Origin: Heracleum sosnowskyi
Lineage: Eukaryota > Streptophyta > Magnoliopsida > Apiales > Apiaceae
Reading direction: 5' to 3'
Assembly (NCBI GenBank): GCA_030848705.1
Contig: CM061245.1
Span: forward strand, 59,174,006-59,238,005
DNA length: 64,000 nucleotides
Shown here: piece by piece, positions 11,076 to 23,330 of the stretch
How the letters are laid out: each line of letters starts with the position of its first letter
How positions within the stretch are numbered: position 1 is the stretch's first letter
The notes under the pieces: model-generated
The model's database searches: none
Seen by the model: only the letters and a program-made list of their open reading frames with translations
What the model was told of the DNA's origin: nothing
Made by a program: the position numbers and the translations under genes

Positions 11076-12182
11076 ATTAAGTACTTGTAAATCAAAGGAG
11101 GTTCCCAAAACAATGTTTTTCCATTTAAATCTGTCTTTTAAAGAGGATTTAAATGTTCGCTCAACTATCAAAAATATGGGAAACCTGAATTAAGTGACTA
11201 CTACTCTTTTTAAACTCTCAATTCAAAAACTGTCAGGGGACAGATATTTTCTCAAAGCAATGTAATTGCTGCAAGTCAAATATTGTGTTACCACCTCAAC
11301 GATCGAGGGGTAAATTCATGGAACAAGTCGATATCCATTAACAAGCATAGCTTGGGAAATATTGGGGAATCTTCCTTTCCAACCTAGATATAACTACTTA
11401 GTGGAGTCGTATCAACAAGTGTTACACTTGGGGAAAGGAGGATGACCTTTACGTTTCAGAGTCATGGATTTCATCTGAACTAGGAGTGGTGTAAGTGGTC
11501 CAGTTGCGATTGACCCATCCAACTTTTATGGCCCCAAATGGGTCGGGAGGTCACTGGAAGGCGGTAGACAATGTCAGGCCGTCGTGATTCTTCCATCTAC
11601 ATGTAGAAAACATATTTGAGCGGTGCGACCTGCTACTGATCATAGCAAGGTTAGGCACAGCGGGCGCGGTAGCAACTCCAGTATTAGTTCATCATCCAAT
11701 TTGGATATTCCTGCAACATGCATTGGGATAAAGAACCAATCATGTTGGGAGGGGGTCGAAAAGTGTTTGGAAATGAAGTGACAATAAATCCATATAACTT
11801 CATCTTTTATATCATATGACTCTGTGGATACCTTACATAACAGGAGTTATGGTAAGGGAGTTGTTTATACTGAATAACCTTATAACTTCATCTTCTAAGT
11901 TATATGTTGATATTCTGCTTACATGGCAGATATTTTTCGGAAAGGTTATATTTGGTTTACTTTGAAACCTCATCTTCTATACTAGAACTTTGTTCATAAT
12001 ATAGCACAAGTTTGCAGAAATATTATGAAAATGATATTTGAAGTACAATAATGGTACTGTTTTTGGGAATACATTCCGATAAGGAAATAATTTCAGTATC
12101 GAGATATTTTGACAAATTATTGTCTTATACCCTCTTTATTCTGGGTTGAGTTAAAGGCAGGATTATGCCATACTTTTATTAC

Positions 12183-12208
12183 CTTGCTGAGCTATCGCTC
12201 ACTCTTGC
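12183..12208 (+). promoter_or_regulatory. Conserved LTR hairpin motif (D copy)
   Basis: CTTGCTGAGC, a TATC loop, then GCTCACTCTTGC. TGAGC and GCTCA pair as a 5-bp stem, and CTTGC flanks both sides as a direct repeat. A TATA-like TTTTATATATATTATATAG follows within ~10 bases. The same motif occurs in the C, A, B and G LTRs. A regulatory or RNA-structure role is inferred. Confidence 0.5.
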
Positions 12209-12669
12209 TATTGTTTTATATATATTATATAGCAGCGAAGCAGGATGCCAATGGGACGGCACATACCTCGCAAGGCGTTTCCATAAACAGTTTCTAGCAG
12301 TGATCCCGAAGAGTAGTACGAACCAATCGAATCAGGCTACAGCTTTTGGTATTCAACTTATGGATAGATATGAATGGTATGAGAGGATTGTGAGCATCAG
12401 AAGACTAAGTTGGTAATGTAACAATACTTAGAAATTGTATCAGTAACAGATTCAAAAGACATTTGGGTATTGTAATAAAAGAATTATTTATTCCGCAGTT
12501 GTTATATGGTGTCGTTTCTGAGACTCTAACCTGTGTGTGTGTGTGTGAGACATATATTGTGGGGTCATGAGCATGTGAATTATGAATGGTGTGAGTAATA
12601 CAAGTAAGGCAATGAATACATGGATTGTGACAACCCTAAATCGCCGACCCCGGATTTGGGGCTGTTACA

Positions 12670-13591
12670 TTATCAGTCACTGAAACAGATATAGGATAGA
12701 GTCCTAGGAGATAGGGTATTATTTGAGCAAACTAATGTCGAGTTTGAGTTAAGATCATCGGATATGGTCTTGACCTTGAGATAGGATGTCCTATAGGTTA
12801 TTAAGTATATTGACATTATTGTGTTATAGTCTTCTAGCGCCTCGAGGACCGAGACAGATTCTGTAGAGGTTTGTGTAGTTCGAGATTCCGATAGTACACC
12901 CGAGTCAGTGCCAGCACCACCAGTCGTCCAGTTACCCGCCGATGTATTCTCCCGGCCTATGCATCTTAGACCAGCCCTTGTTCCCGTTACCACACCACCT
13001 AGTACATTAGTGGAGGACTTGCGAGGTAGGGCGATGGTCGCCCGGATGGTAGCTTCAGCCAGACTTCATGGTATGACAGCGAGTGTATAGTAGGACCCAG
13101 TTTTGGTAATGATAGTTGACGGCGCTGTTGAGTAGCGGATAGCTGTCTTTTACCTTTGTACAGTACTTTTGTTGTATCCCAAGCGCATTATGCGTTAACC
13201 AGATATATATATCTTTTGTCGGCTCGTTATATTCCTGTTTCATATACTTGTCATTACTCTATGCACTTTAAATTGATTATACCAATGCAACTCAATTTTT
13301 GCCAACCTTGTTCGATTTTCTATATTTTGCCTATACTCTTGTGACCTATATTTTCTATCCTTACAGGTTGTCACCCTTGAAGCCAACATCCCTTTTTATA
13401 CCGCACACATGCATTTTGATATTATTGTTGACAGATATTTCATACCCTGTGATAATCTTGTTGTATACCATGGTGTATTGCACAAGACAGTTCCAGCTTT
13501 TATATATTGTTGATTAAACCCGTTTTATACATCGTCACCATCAGATTATAAACCTTGTACTAAATGAGTTGCTTGTTTATTTCTCAGAACC
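12670..13591 (+). other. Leader of chromovirus C with a Ser/Pro-rich open frame
   Basis: This lies between the end of LTR D and the gag start of element C. One frame is open from 12830 to the stop at 13088-13090. It encodes a Ser/Thr/Glu then Pro-rich stretch (PAPPVVQLPADVF) followed by an Arg-rich end, and gives a 60-residue ORF from the ATG at 12908. Position before gag suggests a leader ORF, but I cannot name a function. The rest is AT-rich. A splice-acceptor-like TTTCTCAG lies just before the gag ATG. No C-type LTR is seen upstream, so C's 5' LTR was lost or lies beyond D. Confidence 0.5.
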
Positions 13592-16500
13592 ATGCCTCCC
13601 AGAAGAGCCACTCGTTCTAATAATCAGAACTCAGAAACTAATGAAAATCCTTCCAATACAGGGGGTCAAATGGACCCAGCTCTTGCCCAAATTCTTCAGA
13701 TCCTAACTCAGCAGACAGCTAATCTTGCTCAACAGCAGCAGCAGTTAATGCACCAACAGCAACAATTACTGCAGCAACAACAACAACAACCGCTAGGACA
13801 AGTTGTGTTCCCGGTAACCTTTAAGTCCTTTTAGGCAGTCAAACCACCCGAATTTAAGGGATCAGTAGATCCAGTGGAAGTTAATACATGGTTGAAAGAA
13901 ATGGAGAAAGCTTTTGCGTTAGTCAAAGTAGGGGATGATCAGAAAACTGAATTTGCAAGTTATCTTTTGAAGAATGAAACTAATTTTTGGTGGGAGACTA
14001 TGAAGGCAATGCAGCCAGAAGGTGTGATCACCTGTGAAAAGTTTAAAGAGTTGTTTATGGAGAAGTATTTTCCGAGATACATGCAGGATCAGATGGAGCT
14101 TAAATTTTTGGAGCTTAAACAAGGTAACATGACTGTTTCCGAGTACGAGGTCAAGTTCACAGAGTTGGCTAGATTTGCACCAGCCTATGTGGATACTGAA
14201 AGAAAGAAAGCTAAGAAGTTTCAACAAGGGTTGAAAGCGTGGATTCGAGGCAAGTTGGCTATTTTGGAATTAAATACTTATGCAGCAGTGGTGCAGAAAG
14301 CAATAATTGCAGAGACTGAAAGTGATATGTCCCAGAAAGAGAGGGAAGCAAAGAAAAGGAAAGCTGACAGCATTGAAGGAAGTCATCAACCATGTAACTC
14401 TCAGAACCGTTTTAATAAGAAACCAGGATTCCAACCAGGAAGGGGTGGGAACTTTAAGAAGCCAGAAAGTGCAAGTGTGGAGCAGGGTAACCGCCAGCAA
14501 ATTGTTAATCAATAGAGGCAGCATAGACCGCCTATACCAGAGTGCAAGACTTGTGGGAAAAAGCATTCAGGAGTATGTCAGAAGCCTAACTCAGTTTGTT
14601 TCAAGTGCAACCAGAAAGGGCATTTTGCCAACGAGTGTCGGAATCAGACTCAAGTCCCAGTTTCTAAGCCCCCGATCATATGCTACAACTGTGGAAAGCC
14701 AGGACACATTACAAAGAATTGTAAGGAACCAATGCTAGTCAATAAGATTCTAAGGATAGCAGGACCACCAGTTCCAACACAACCTAGGGCAAGGACTTTT
14801 AACATGACCATGAAAGATGCAGTGCAGGATGCGGATGTAGTTGCAAGTATGCTTGTTGTGAACTCAGTACGTGCTAAGGTGTTAATTGATTCTGGAGCTT
14901 CTAAGTCATTTATATCTAAAGGGTTTGCTAGTAAGTTGAATTGTGCGAGTAAAGTGTTAGACAAAGTGTTACATGTTGAAATTGCTAATTGTGAACGAGT
15001 TCCTGTGAATCAAATTTATCCTCAGTGTGAGATCGAAATAGTAGGGCACCGTTTTTATGTTGATTTGATACCTTTTAACTTGGGAGAGTTTGATGTGATA
15101 TTGGGAATGGATTGGTTATCAGAGTACGATGCACACATAGACTGTAAAAACAAGAAGGTGACGTTGAGATATCCAGACGGAAATGAAGTGGTATTCAAAG
15201 GCCAAAAGCAAAAGAATGAATTTATGACGATGATGCAAACAAAGAAGTTACTACGCCAAGGGTGTGAAGCTTATCTTGCCTATGTCGTGGATGTTAGCAA
15301 AGAAGCGCCGAGAATAGAGGAGATTCCAGTGGTGAACGAATTTCCAGATGTCTTTCCGGACGAGCTGCCAGGGTTGCCTCCAGACAGAGAAATAGAATTC
15401 GCGATTGATTTAGCACCAGGGATAGAACCCGTTTCTAAGGCTCCGTACAGAATGGCACCAGTTGAAATGAAGGAATTAGCTACGCAGTTGCAGGAACTAC
15501 TGGAGAAAGGAGTGATTCGGCCCAGTGTGTCCCCTTGGGGAGCGCCAGTTTTGTTTGTAAAGAAGAAAGACGGTAGTATGAGATTGTGTATCGACTATCG
15601 GGAGTTGAACAAGTTGACCATCAAGAACAGATATCCATTGCCAAGAATAGACGATTTGTTCGACCAATTAAAAGGCGCTGTGTTTTTCTCTAAGATTGAC
15701 TTGAGGTCAGGTTATCATCAGCTAAAGATTAAGCCGGAGGACATACCGAAGACAGCTTTTCGAACCAGGTACGTGCACTATGAATTTTTGGTTATGGCTT
15801 TTGGATTGACAAACGCACCGGCAGCATTTATGGATTTGATGAACAGAGTCTTTAAGAAATAATTGGATAAATTCGTGATTGTGTTTATAGATGATATTTT
15901 GATATATTCTAAAACTGAAGAAGAGCATACACATCACTTGAGAATAGCGTTGGAGACATTAAGACGGGAGAAATTATATGCGAAATTTTCAAAATGCGAG
16001 TTTTGGTTACAAGAAGTTCAGTTCTTAGGGCACGTGGTCAGCAGTGGAGGAATTAAAGTGGATCCAGCCAAGATTGAAGTCGTGATGAATTGGGGTAGGC
16101 CGAAGACACCAACAGAAGTCAGAAGTTTTATGGGGTTAGCAGGGTATTACCGAAGATTTGTTCCAGATTTTGCCAAGATAGCTACACCGTTGACAAAGCT
16201 CACAAGAAAGAATGAAAAATTTGTATGGACATAAAAGTGTGAAGAAAGCTTTCAAGAATTGAAGAAAAGGTTAGTAACCGCTCCAGTGTTAGCACTACCA
16301 GATGACTGAGGAGACTTTGTGATTTATAGTGATGCTTCTCATAAAGGTTTAGGTTGTGTGCTTATGCAACACGACGCAGTGATTGCGTATGCTTCTAGGC
16401 AACTAAAACCTCATGAGCAGAAGTATCCTACCCATGACTTGGAACTGGCAGCCATAGTCTTTGCGTTGAAGATTTGGAGACATTACCTTTATGGAGAGAA

Positions 16501-18205
16501 GTGTGAAATTTACACGGACCACAAGAGCTTGAAGTATATCTTTACACAGAAGGAATTGAATATGAGACAGCGGAGATGGCTAGAGTTGATCAAGGATTAT
16601 GATTGTTCTATTAATTACCATCCAGGGAAAGCCAACGTGGTGGCAGATGCTTTGAGCCGGAAAGAGAGACTAAACATGTTGACAACGACAACAGAGCTGT
16701 GCAAGGAATTTGAGAAGTTGGAAATAGAGGTTCGTACTCCTGAGTCTGATAATGAAATGAGAAACACAATGACCTTTCAACCGGAATTATTGGAAAAGAT
16801 TAGGAGATGCCAAGAGGAAGTGATGAGTAGTAATGTGATTGAGCTGACAGGAGAGGAGGCATGCATTCAAAAGGATGATAAAGGAGTTTTACGATTTTCT
16901 TCGAGGATCTGGGTACCAAATGTTGCCGAGCTAAAACAGGAAATTCTACATGAAGCACATAATTCGAGATATTCTATTCACCCGGGAAGCACTAAGATGT
17001 ATCGAGATTTGAAACAAAATTTTTGGTGGCCAAACATGAAGCGAGAGATTGCAGAATGGGTTAGTAAGTGTGATACTTGTCAGAGAGTCAAAGCTGAGCA
17101 CCAGAGACCTAGTGGACTACTACAACCATTAGAGATTCCAGAATGGAAGTGGGAGCACATTGCTATGGATTTCGTGGTTGGTTTACCGAGGACTAAAACT
17201 AATCATGATGCTATTTGGGTCATTATTGATAGATTGACGAAGTCAGCGCATTTCTTACCGATCAGCGAAAGATTTTCATTAGACAAGCTGGTTCATTTGT
17301 ACTTGAAGGAAATAGTGGTACGTCATGGAGTCCCAGTATCAATTGTATCCGACAGAGACCCTAGGTTCAATTCGAGATTTTGGAGACAATTTCAAGAATG
17401 CTTAGGCACTAAACTTAACATGAGTACGGCGTATCATCCTCAAACTGATGGTCAGAGTGAAAGGACGATTCAGACTATTGAAGACATGCTTCGAGTTTGT
17501 GCATTAGATTTCAAAGGTACGTGGGACGATCATTTGCCATTAGTGGAGTTCTCCTACAATAACAGTTATCATGCGAGCATTGGAATGCCACCTTATGAAG
17601 CACTGTATGGACGGAAATGTCGATCCCCTGTGTGTTGGGAAGAAGTTGGAGAACGTAAAATTTTAGGGCCAGAGCTGGTTCAGCAAACTAAAGAAGTGAT
17701 TGAGCTTATTCAGGAGAGATTAGTATCTGCTCAGAATCGGCAGAAAAAGTATGCGGATCAATCCAGGAAGAATATGGACTTTGAGGAAGGAGAACAGGTT
17801 CTATTGAAGATATCACCATGGAAGGGACTCTTGAGATTTGGTAAAAAGGGAAAGCTTAGCCCGAGGTATATTAGTCCATTTGAGGTTCTCAAGCGAGTTG
17901 GAAGAGTTGCTTACGAGTTAGCCTTACCACCCCATATGCAGCACATTCATAATGTATTTCATGTGTCTATGCTTAAGAAGTATCATCTCGACTCCAATCA
18001 TGTCATAGAGTATGAGCCTATATAGTTTCAGCCAGATTTGTCTTATGTGGAACGACCGATTCAGATATTAGATCGACAAGAGAAAGTATTAAGAAATAAG
18101 ACAGTAAATCTAGTAAAGGTATTGTGGAGGAATCCTAAGGTTGAGGAATCGACTTGGGAACTTGAGAGTGAAATGCTAGCAGAGTATCCACATCTGTTTA
18201 CTTAG
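13592..18205 (+). pseudogene. Chromovirus (Tekay/Del-like) gag-pol of element C, six premature stops
   Basis: One frame runs the whole length with no frameshift but six internal stops: TAG 13832, TAG 14513, TAA 15860, TAA 16232, TGA 16307 and TAG 18023. Order: gag from MPPRRATRS with a Gln-rich stretch (13730-13795); zinc knuckles near 14590-14725 (CFKCNQKGHFANEC, CYNCGKPGHITKNC); protease (LIDSGASKSF); reverse transcriptase (FIDDILIYS); RNase H (YSDASHKGLGCVL); HHCC and integrase with AYHPQTDGQSERTIQT; and a C-terminal chromodomain-like end with VLWRNPKVEESTWELE. The chromodomain assigns it to chromoviruses, in which it is thought to guide integration to heterochromatin. Three stops look like CAG-to-TAG changes. 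It cannot make a full polyprotein without readthrough. Confidence 0.93.
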
Positions 18206-18244
18206 GCTGATTCTGAGGACAGAATCCTTTTAAGGGGGGAAAGA
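18206..18244 (+). other. Polypurine tract and 3' spacer of element C
   Basis: CCTTTTAAGGGGGGAAAGA sits directly before the LTR start TGTAATATCC. The same CTTTTAAGG...GGG pattern precedes the D, G and B LTRs, marking a shared lineage. Confidence 0.8.
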
Positions 18245-18780
18245 TGTAATATCCGGAAAATTAGGTACAAATTTCCTATTTATTTAAGTGATAAAAATAG
18301 TAATATTTAATTATTTTAAAATTTGATGCATTATGTGATTAAATGTTTAAATATTATTCCTGGAATATGTGAATGTGTTAGTATGTGTGTAAAATTATTT
18401 TCGGTATTTATCAGTTAATTTGAGCCCGACATAATTTGATTTAATTAAAATAGTTGAAAATTTTGTTCTATTTTAATTTTTGTGAAATAAATATTTTGGA
18501 AGTAATTTTGGTATTTAAATTATTTTATGAGTCAGGATTTATTTTAGTAGTACCGAATAATTTTCTAGAATTATTCATTATAAATTATTTATTTTCGGTA
18601 CTAGGCAATTCAGCGTTAGGTGTAGTTGTTTCGTATTAATTAATGACCACTAACTTATCTTTATCACCTAACCCAACTATCCTTATCTCATTGCAAAGCA
18701 CACTCACGCACATATTATTACACTACCACACACAAACAGAAAACCCACGGCTGAATCAAAAAAAGAAGAAGAGAGAACTC

Positions 18781-19010
18781 CTTTCTCTCCTCCCTTCCCT
18801 CCTGTGCGCACGCCCCGTCCAGTTTCTGTGCCCACGCGCCGCAACCTCTCCACCTCCTGATTCCCTTCTCGCGCAGCAACAAGGTTCCGTTTTTCTGGCG
18901 CACAGCAACACCCGGCCCCGTCTTCTTCCCGTTTTCTTCTCCTCCACCAGTCTTCTGTCCAACGCCGGTCAGCAAAGCTGCTACCACCGCGCCACCCTTG
19001 TTCGGTGGGT
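18781..19010 (+). promoter_or_regulatory. GC- and pyrimidine-rich block in LTR C, probable transcribed leader
   Basis: A sharp change from AT-rich DNA to CT-rich sequence (CTCCTTTCTCTCCTCCC) and then GC-rich CACGCGCCGCAACC, preceded by CA-rich ACACTACCACACACAAAC. Plant 5' leaders often look like this, so I infer the R/U5 start of the element's transcript. The ORFs here (18643-19014 plus, 18718-19026 minus) are low-complexity products of this composition. Confidence 0.4.
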
Positions 19011-19039
19011 CTAACTTGAGATCCATTGTGTATTCATGT

Positions 19040-20549
19040 TGTTAGGTCCTGATAAGTTTGTAGAAGGGGGGTTGAATACAAACTATACCGTTTTATCGAA
19101 ATTTGTCCTTTGAATAATTTAACAATTAAGAACAAATTAATGCGGAATATAAATGAAACAAAATTCAAGTTAAATATAAATTATATTAAACTTGGAGGGT
19201 GTTGCAAATACAGTACGGATTACAAAGTATTTATCTCAAACTAATTAATACAAATTTAGAATAAATTCGACATGAACTTTTCTAATATTTGTAATAAAAA
19301 GATCGAATGCTAAAAGCAAAGTTCGAGATAAATTCTAGGGATAAAAATCCGCTAGATAATCAAAGCAATACAAGTAATCAACTTCTAGTGGTTTGGATTT
19401 AACAATACAAACTAGAATTAATTGCTTGAGAAGAAATGAGATCAAATGGTTTTTCTTCTTGCTGAGAGAAATGGCTTCTGTAAAGATATGATATTGTGTT
19501 CTGTGTCTTTTCTCTTCAGCCGTGTTTTATATATCATTCTTCATAGCCTTGTATGACCTGTTTAATTAAATCAAAATGACTTAATTAAACAATCAATACA
19601 CTTGTATGACCTGAGAATAATGTTCGGTAGAACCATGCTTCATCAATAGAACCTGCAAAATGTGTCCGGTATGACCTAGCATACTTCTACCAACTTTCGG
19701 TATGACCTTAGAAAAGAACCTGTATGACCTGCTGAATGAGTCGGTATGACCTGAGAAATGACTCGGTATGACCTATCAAATGATTCGGTATGACCTATCA
19801 AATGATTCGGTATGACCTGACATTATTCGGTATGACCTTACATTATTCGGTATAACCTTAAAATGATTCGGTATGACCTTAAAATGATTCGGTATGACCT
19901 ATTGTTAAACCATTAAGTTAATTTCCTTTAATTAAATAAGTTAATTTAAATTCTGAATTAAATTAATTCTTTTCTGGAATTAATTTAATAAATAATTTAA
20001 ACAACCAAATTAATTAATTTAATAAATAAATTAATTCTGAAAGAATTAATTTATTAATTAAATTGATTAATAATTTAATTAATTAAAAGAAGATAACTTA
20101 AAAACATTGCATTCCTTTATCTTCTGAAAACCACTGAATATAGATGATTTAATTCCACTGATTGATGTCGTCATTCGATGCACTGTCTAGTTCATGAATA
20201 ACCGACTTCAATGATAATTCTTCATCTTTAAAACATTTAAAGTTGTGGTTTCTTTTCTTTAGCTCTGAATAAACTCTGTATCCTGTACTTCTTCTGTCAC
20301 CAACTGGAAATCTCTGTCACTGTAGTAAATCCACTTTCTTGAATACTTCACTGAGGCTTGAACAATAAATTGAACTTCTTTCAATGTAGAATAACTTCAA
20401 GTCTGTAGATGACTTTAATTCTCCATTCTCTTGACAGATAAAACTCTCTGAGATTCCTGTGACCTTTAATCTAATATCTACTTATTACATTCTTGTTTAA
20501 GTTGAGTAGAATCCTCGAATTACAAATAGGCTATTGCATATGCCTTTCA
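19040..20549. mobile_element. Solo LTR of an unassigned element, 1510 bp
   Basis: It starts TGTTAGGTCCTGATAAG, ends TATGCCTTTCA, and is flanked by the 5-bp duplication CATGT (19035-19039, 20550-20554). TG...CA ends with a 5-bp duplication and no coding region are what a solo LTR left by LTR-LTR recombination looks like. It includes GTAGAAGGGGGGTTGAATAC near the left end, a 'GGTATGACCT' minisatellite and a very AT-rich part (19910-20100). Orientation and superfamily are unknown. Confidence 0.7.
19549..19903. repeat. GGTATGACCT minisatellite inside the solo LTR
   Basis: The core GGTATGACCT (or TGTATGACCT) recurs about 15 times. Spacing is loose on the left and a regular ~20-22 bases from ~19739, with units such as TCGGTATGACCTATCAAATG. 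One unit has TATAACC. Confidence 0.85.
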
Positions 20550-22819
20550 CATGTATATATACATATATATATATATATGCGGTTTAAATTCGTTTCTTTT
20601 ATGCCATAGTTATTAAGTTGTGTTCATGAGCTTGTTGAAATCGTTTTTTTTTGTAGTAATTAATATTTCGTTTTGTGTGTTAACTCATGAAAATTATAAA
20701 TTCGCTTTTGTAGATAGTAGTTATAAATTTGCTTATATGTATTTAATTAATAAATTGTGATGTGAAAAATTGTTAGTTAATATATGCTAATCATCATTTC
20801 GTTTCGTGTAGTTAGTTTGTGTTATTTAGTAAGATTGTTTTCAGTAATGAATCATTTAAAATTTGTGTTAAATGGTTAAACTTTACTTTTATTTATAAAT
20901 GCCGTAATTACTAAATTCGTTTGGTGTCAATTATTTGAGTGCGGTCTTAAATAGTATGTGAACGTTGTTAAATGATTTATTTGGTGTATATGTATAAATG
21001 TTAATGTTTAATTGTTTTGGTATTATTTAATATTTTATTGGTTGTGTAGGTTTTGTTTTAATAAAGGAGAGTGTGATGCAGATTTTCTTTATAAGTTACG
21101 TGTAATTCTGGTTATGTTCAGCAGAATTTAAGTCTTAGTAGCCTACTTATTTTAGTAATTCATTTTAGTATGTTGAGTTGGATTACGGATTATGTTTTCG
21201 TAATTTGTTAATGTTCGAGTGATCGTTAGTCGTGTATTGTATATTAATGTACTTAAAGTTTGGTTTTGAGTTGTAAATTAGCGGTAATGGTGATTTTAGT
21301 ATCCTGGTTTAGTTCTCAACCTGGGAATTATTATAGTTGGTGGTTGAGGTAATTATGTTGTTATTTACTATTAATTATACAGGTTATTGTTGTGTTGTGC
21401 TATGTTGTCCGTCCTGTGACTGGGGGCGCAACATAGTACATGCAAAATTTCTGGCTAGTCCTGTTTACGAACGGGTCATGCCGAAATTTCATAAAATCTA
21501 TTTATTTACATTGTTATTTATTTTAAAATCATTAGAGTTAAAGAGTGATTGAATTTGATTATTCTTAATCAATTTTAAATAATAAGGAAATTGATTTAAT
21601 TGACCAAATAATTTAATAGTTAATTGGTGAATTTTATTAATTGATTATTATTTAATCTTGATTATCTATAAATCAAATTTAATTATTATTTTCAAGTTGT
21701 TTTATGCTCTCAGTGTTTTATTATTTTATTATCTACTTGATTTGATTAATCTAATTGATTAAATGCGTTAATTGATTTCAGTTAGTTATATGTGATTCTG
21801 TGTTTATGTATATATATAAATATGAATGACTGCTACGTGTTATAGTATATGTTAATGAGTTAAGTGTTTAATTATTATGCTAGTGTCGAGTCAACGCATG
21901 CTTGTCTGTTATCTGCCATGTGTATCTATTAGTGATATTTAATTAGATTGTGCTGGGTAGGTAGTGATATAAATGACTCGTGATTATTGGTTAGTATCTA
22001 ATCTAGAAATTTTATATTATAGAAACGAGTAAAGACAAAGGAAAGGCTAAAGTCCAGTAGCACCAGTTAAATTAATATCCAGGAAAGTTTATTGACTCGT
22101 ACTCTTTTTTTTGGAATATTGTAGCAAGATTCATGTTTCCCATTCTCATTTAATTATTGTTTCGTAACCAGATTCTTTTATTATCCTGAGATTGAGATAG
22201 CCTATTGTTCTTGACTTGACAAATTCTATTTCATTTCATAATTCATACCTTGCAGCATCTTGTGATTTCCAGATTTAATCTTGGCTCTTTATTATTGAAA
22301 CTTGCAGTACCTTGTATTTGTCAGATTTTACCTTGATTCCTTGTGATTGGAAATTTAAATCTTATACAATTGTCTTACCCTGATTCAGTTGATGAAGTTC
22401 ACCAGACAGTTGAAAGTAATAGTTTGAATTAATGAGGTAGTCGATTGTTCTGACACCTAACTCCGAGTATTAGGTTTGAATTGGAAGTTTTATGAAAATG
22501 AAATGTTTTAAGGACTGCAGACGCCAGTCAGAGTATCAGTATTATATGGGCCAAAGTGGCCTTGGATCCAGTTCAGTATTTGGACATACCGTGGGTATGG
22601 TCCGGAGTTTTAGTGTGACTGATCATCCACTTTAACTCGTCCGTCAAAGTAAAAATCCAATTCTAACTTAAAGTTTGACACAGTTTATTATTATTGTTCA
22701 GTTGCCAGTTAAGTTGATTCTTTTCTTATATTGCCATTGTCTTTGGCCTGCTGAGTTCATTTTTATCTATACATTGCCATTGTTGTATCATTATTTCATC
22801 TTGTGCAGTTTTATTTATA

Positions 22820-22846
22820 CTTGCTGAGCCTTTTGCTCACTCTTGC
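22820..22846 (+). promoter_or_regulatory. Conserved LTR hairpin motif (C copy)
   Basis: CTTGCTGAGC, CTTTT, then GCTCACTCTTGC. The stem TGAGC/GCTCA and both CTTGC flanks match the D and G copies although the LTRs are otherwise different. ACATTTCAG follows within ~20 bases. Confidence 0.5.
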
Positions 22847-23301
22847 TGTTAATCTTGACATTTCAGTCAAACGAGAGGATGTCACACCGAGAGATAGTTC
22901 GCGTTAGGTTTTCAGATTCCACCGAGATCTTGGAGTGTACATTCACGCAGGAGGTTGTAGTAGTGTATTAATATCTAAATTTTAGTAGTTTAATGGTTTG
23001 TAATTAAATTTATTTATTAGAAGATGTAAATTATTAGACTTTTGGTTATTAGTGATAGCCCTCTATCGGGGCGTCCTAATGACGTGTTGTGGTTGTTGTA
23101 GTTATCTTGTGGTAGTATCTGTTTCAAACTGTAACCTGATGTGGTCTTGGAGTAGTCCAGGGGTTTGTTATTTTATATTGTTATTTAGCAGGTTTATGTT
23201 GTTCGTTAGAATGCGTGATGCCCAAAATCGTAACCCCAGGTTTTGAGGGCGTCATAGAGGTGAATCGGCAACGTTTTCTTCATGCTGAAAGTTTTAATAA
23301 A

Positions 23302-23330
23302 GCAAGAATGAGCTAATAGCGCTCAGCAAG
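23302..23330 (-). promoter_or_regulatory. Conserved LTR hairpin motif (A, first)
   Basis: The plus strand reads GCAAGAATGAGC, TAATAGC, GCTCAGCAAG: the same stem and flanks as in C, D and G in reverse orientation, matching the minus orientation of this LTR. Confidence 0.5.

Larger units (their letters stand above)
3225..12669 (+). repeat. Very long LTR of element D, about 4.5 kb without its insertion
   Basis: It begins TATAATAACCCGAATTTT (start mutated from TGTAAT, as in copy G) just after the purine-rich AAGGAGGGGAGAC and ends GGATTTGGGGCTGTTACA. The copia at 3365-8255 interrupts it; subtracting that leaves ~4549 bp. Its reverse complement matches 57924-62858, apparently above 90% where I compared. 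It holds an AT-palindrome array, a TGAGC hairpin motif and a GT microsatellite near 12530. Small ORFs inside it are not credible genes. TTATCAGTCAC directly follows the end and is weakly primer-site-like. Confidence 0.85.
18245..23254 (+). repeat. 3' LTR of element C, about 3.5 kb without its insertion
   Basis: It begins TGTAATATCCGGAAAATTAG after the polypurine tract and ends near GAGGGCGTCA; the exact end is uncertain by a few bases. The 1510-bp solo LTR at 19040-20549 interrupts it. The visible parts are AT-rich except for the block at ~18781-19010, with a TGAGC hairpin motif at 22820-22846. Apart from these I see only non-coding LTR sequence. Confidence 0.8.

Noticed and set aside
12109..12297. 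62-residue ORF in LTR D, also present at 58292-58480 in LTR G
   Set aside because: The two versions differ at four residues and all four are amino-acid changes; they reflect LTR DNA similarity, not protein conservation.
18643..19026. Overlapping plus and minus ORFs of ~100-120 residues
   Set aside because: Both are low complexity and arise from the CT/GC-rich block; no coding motif in either.
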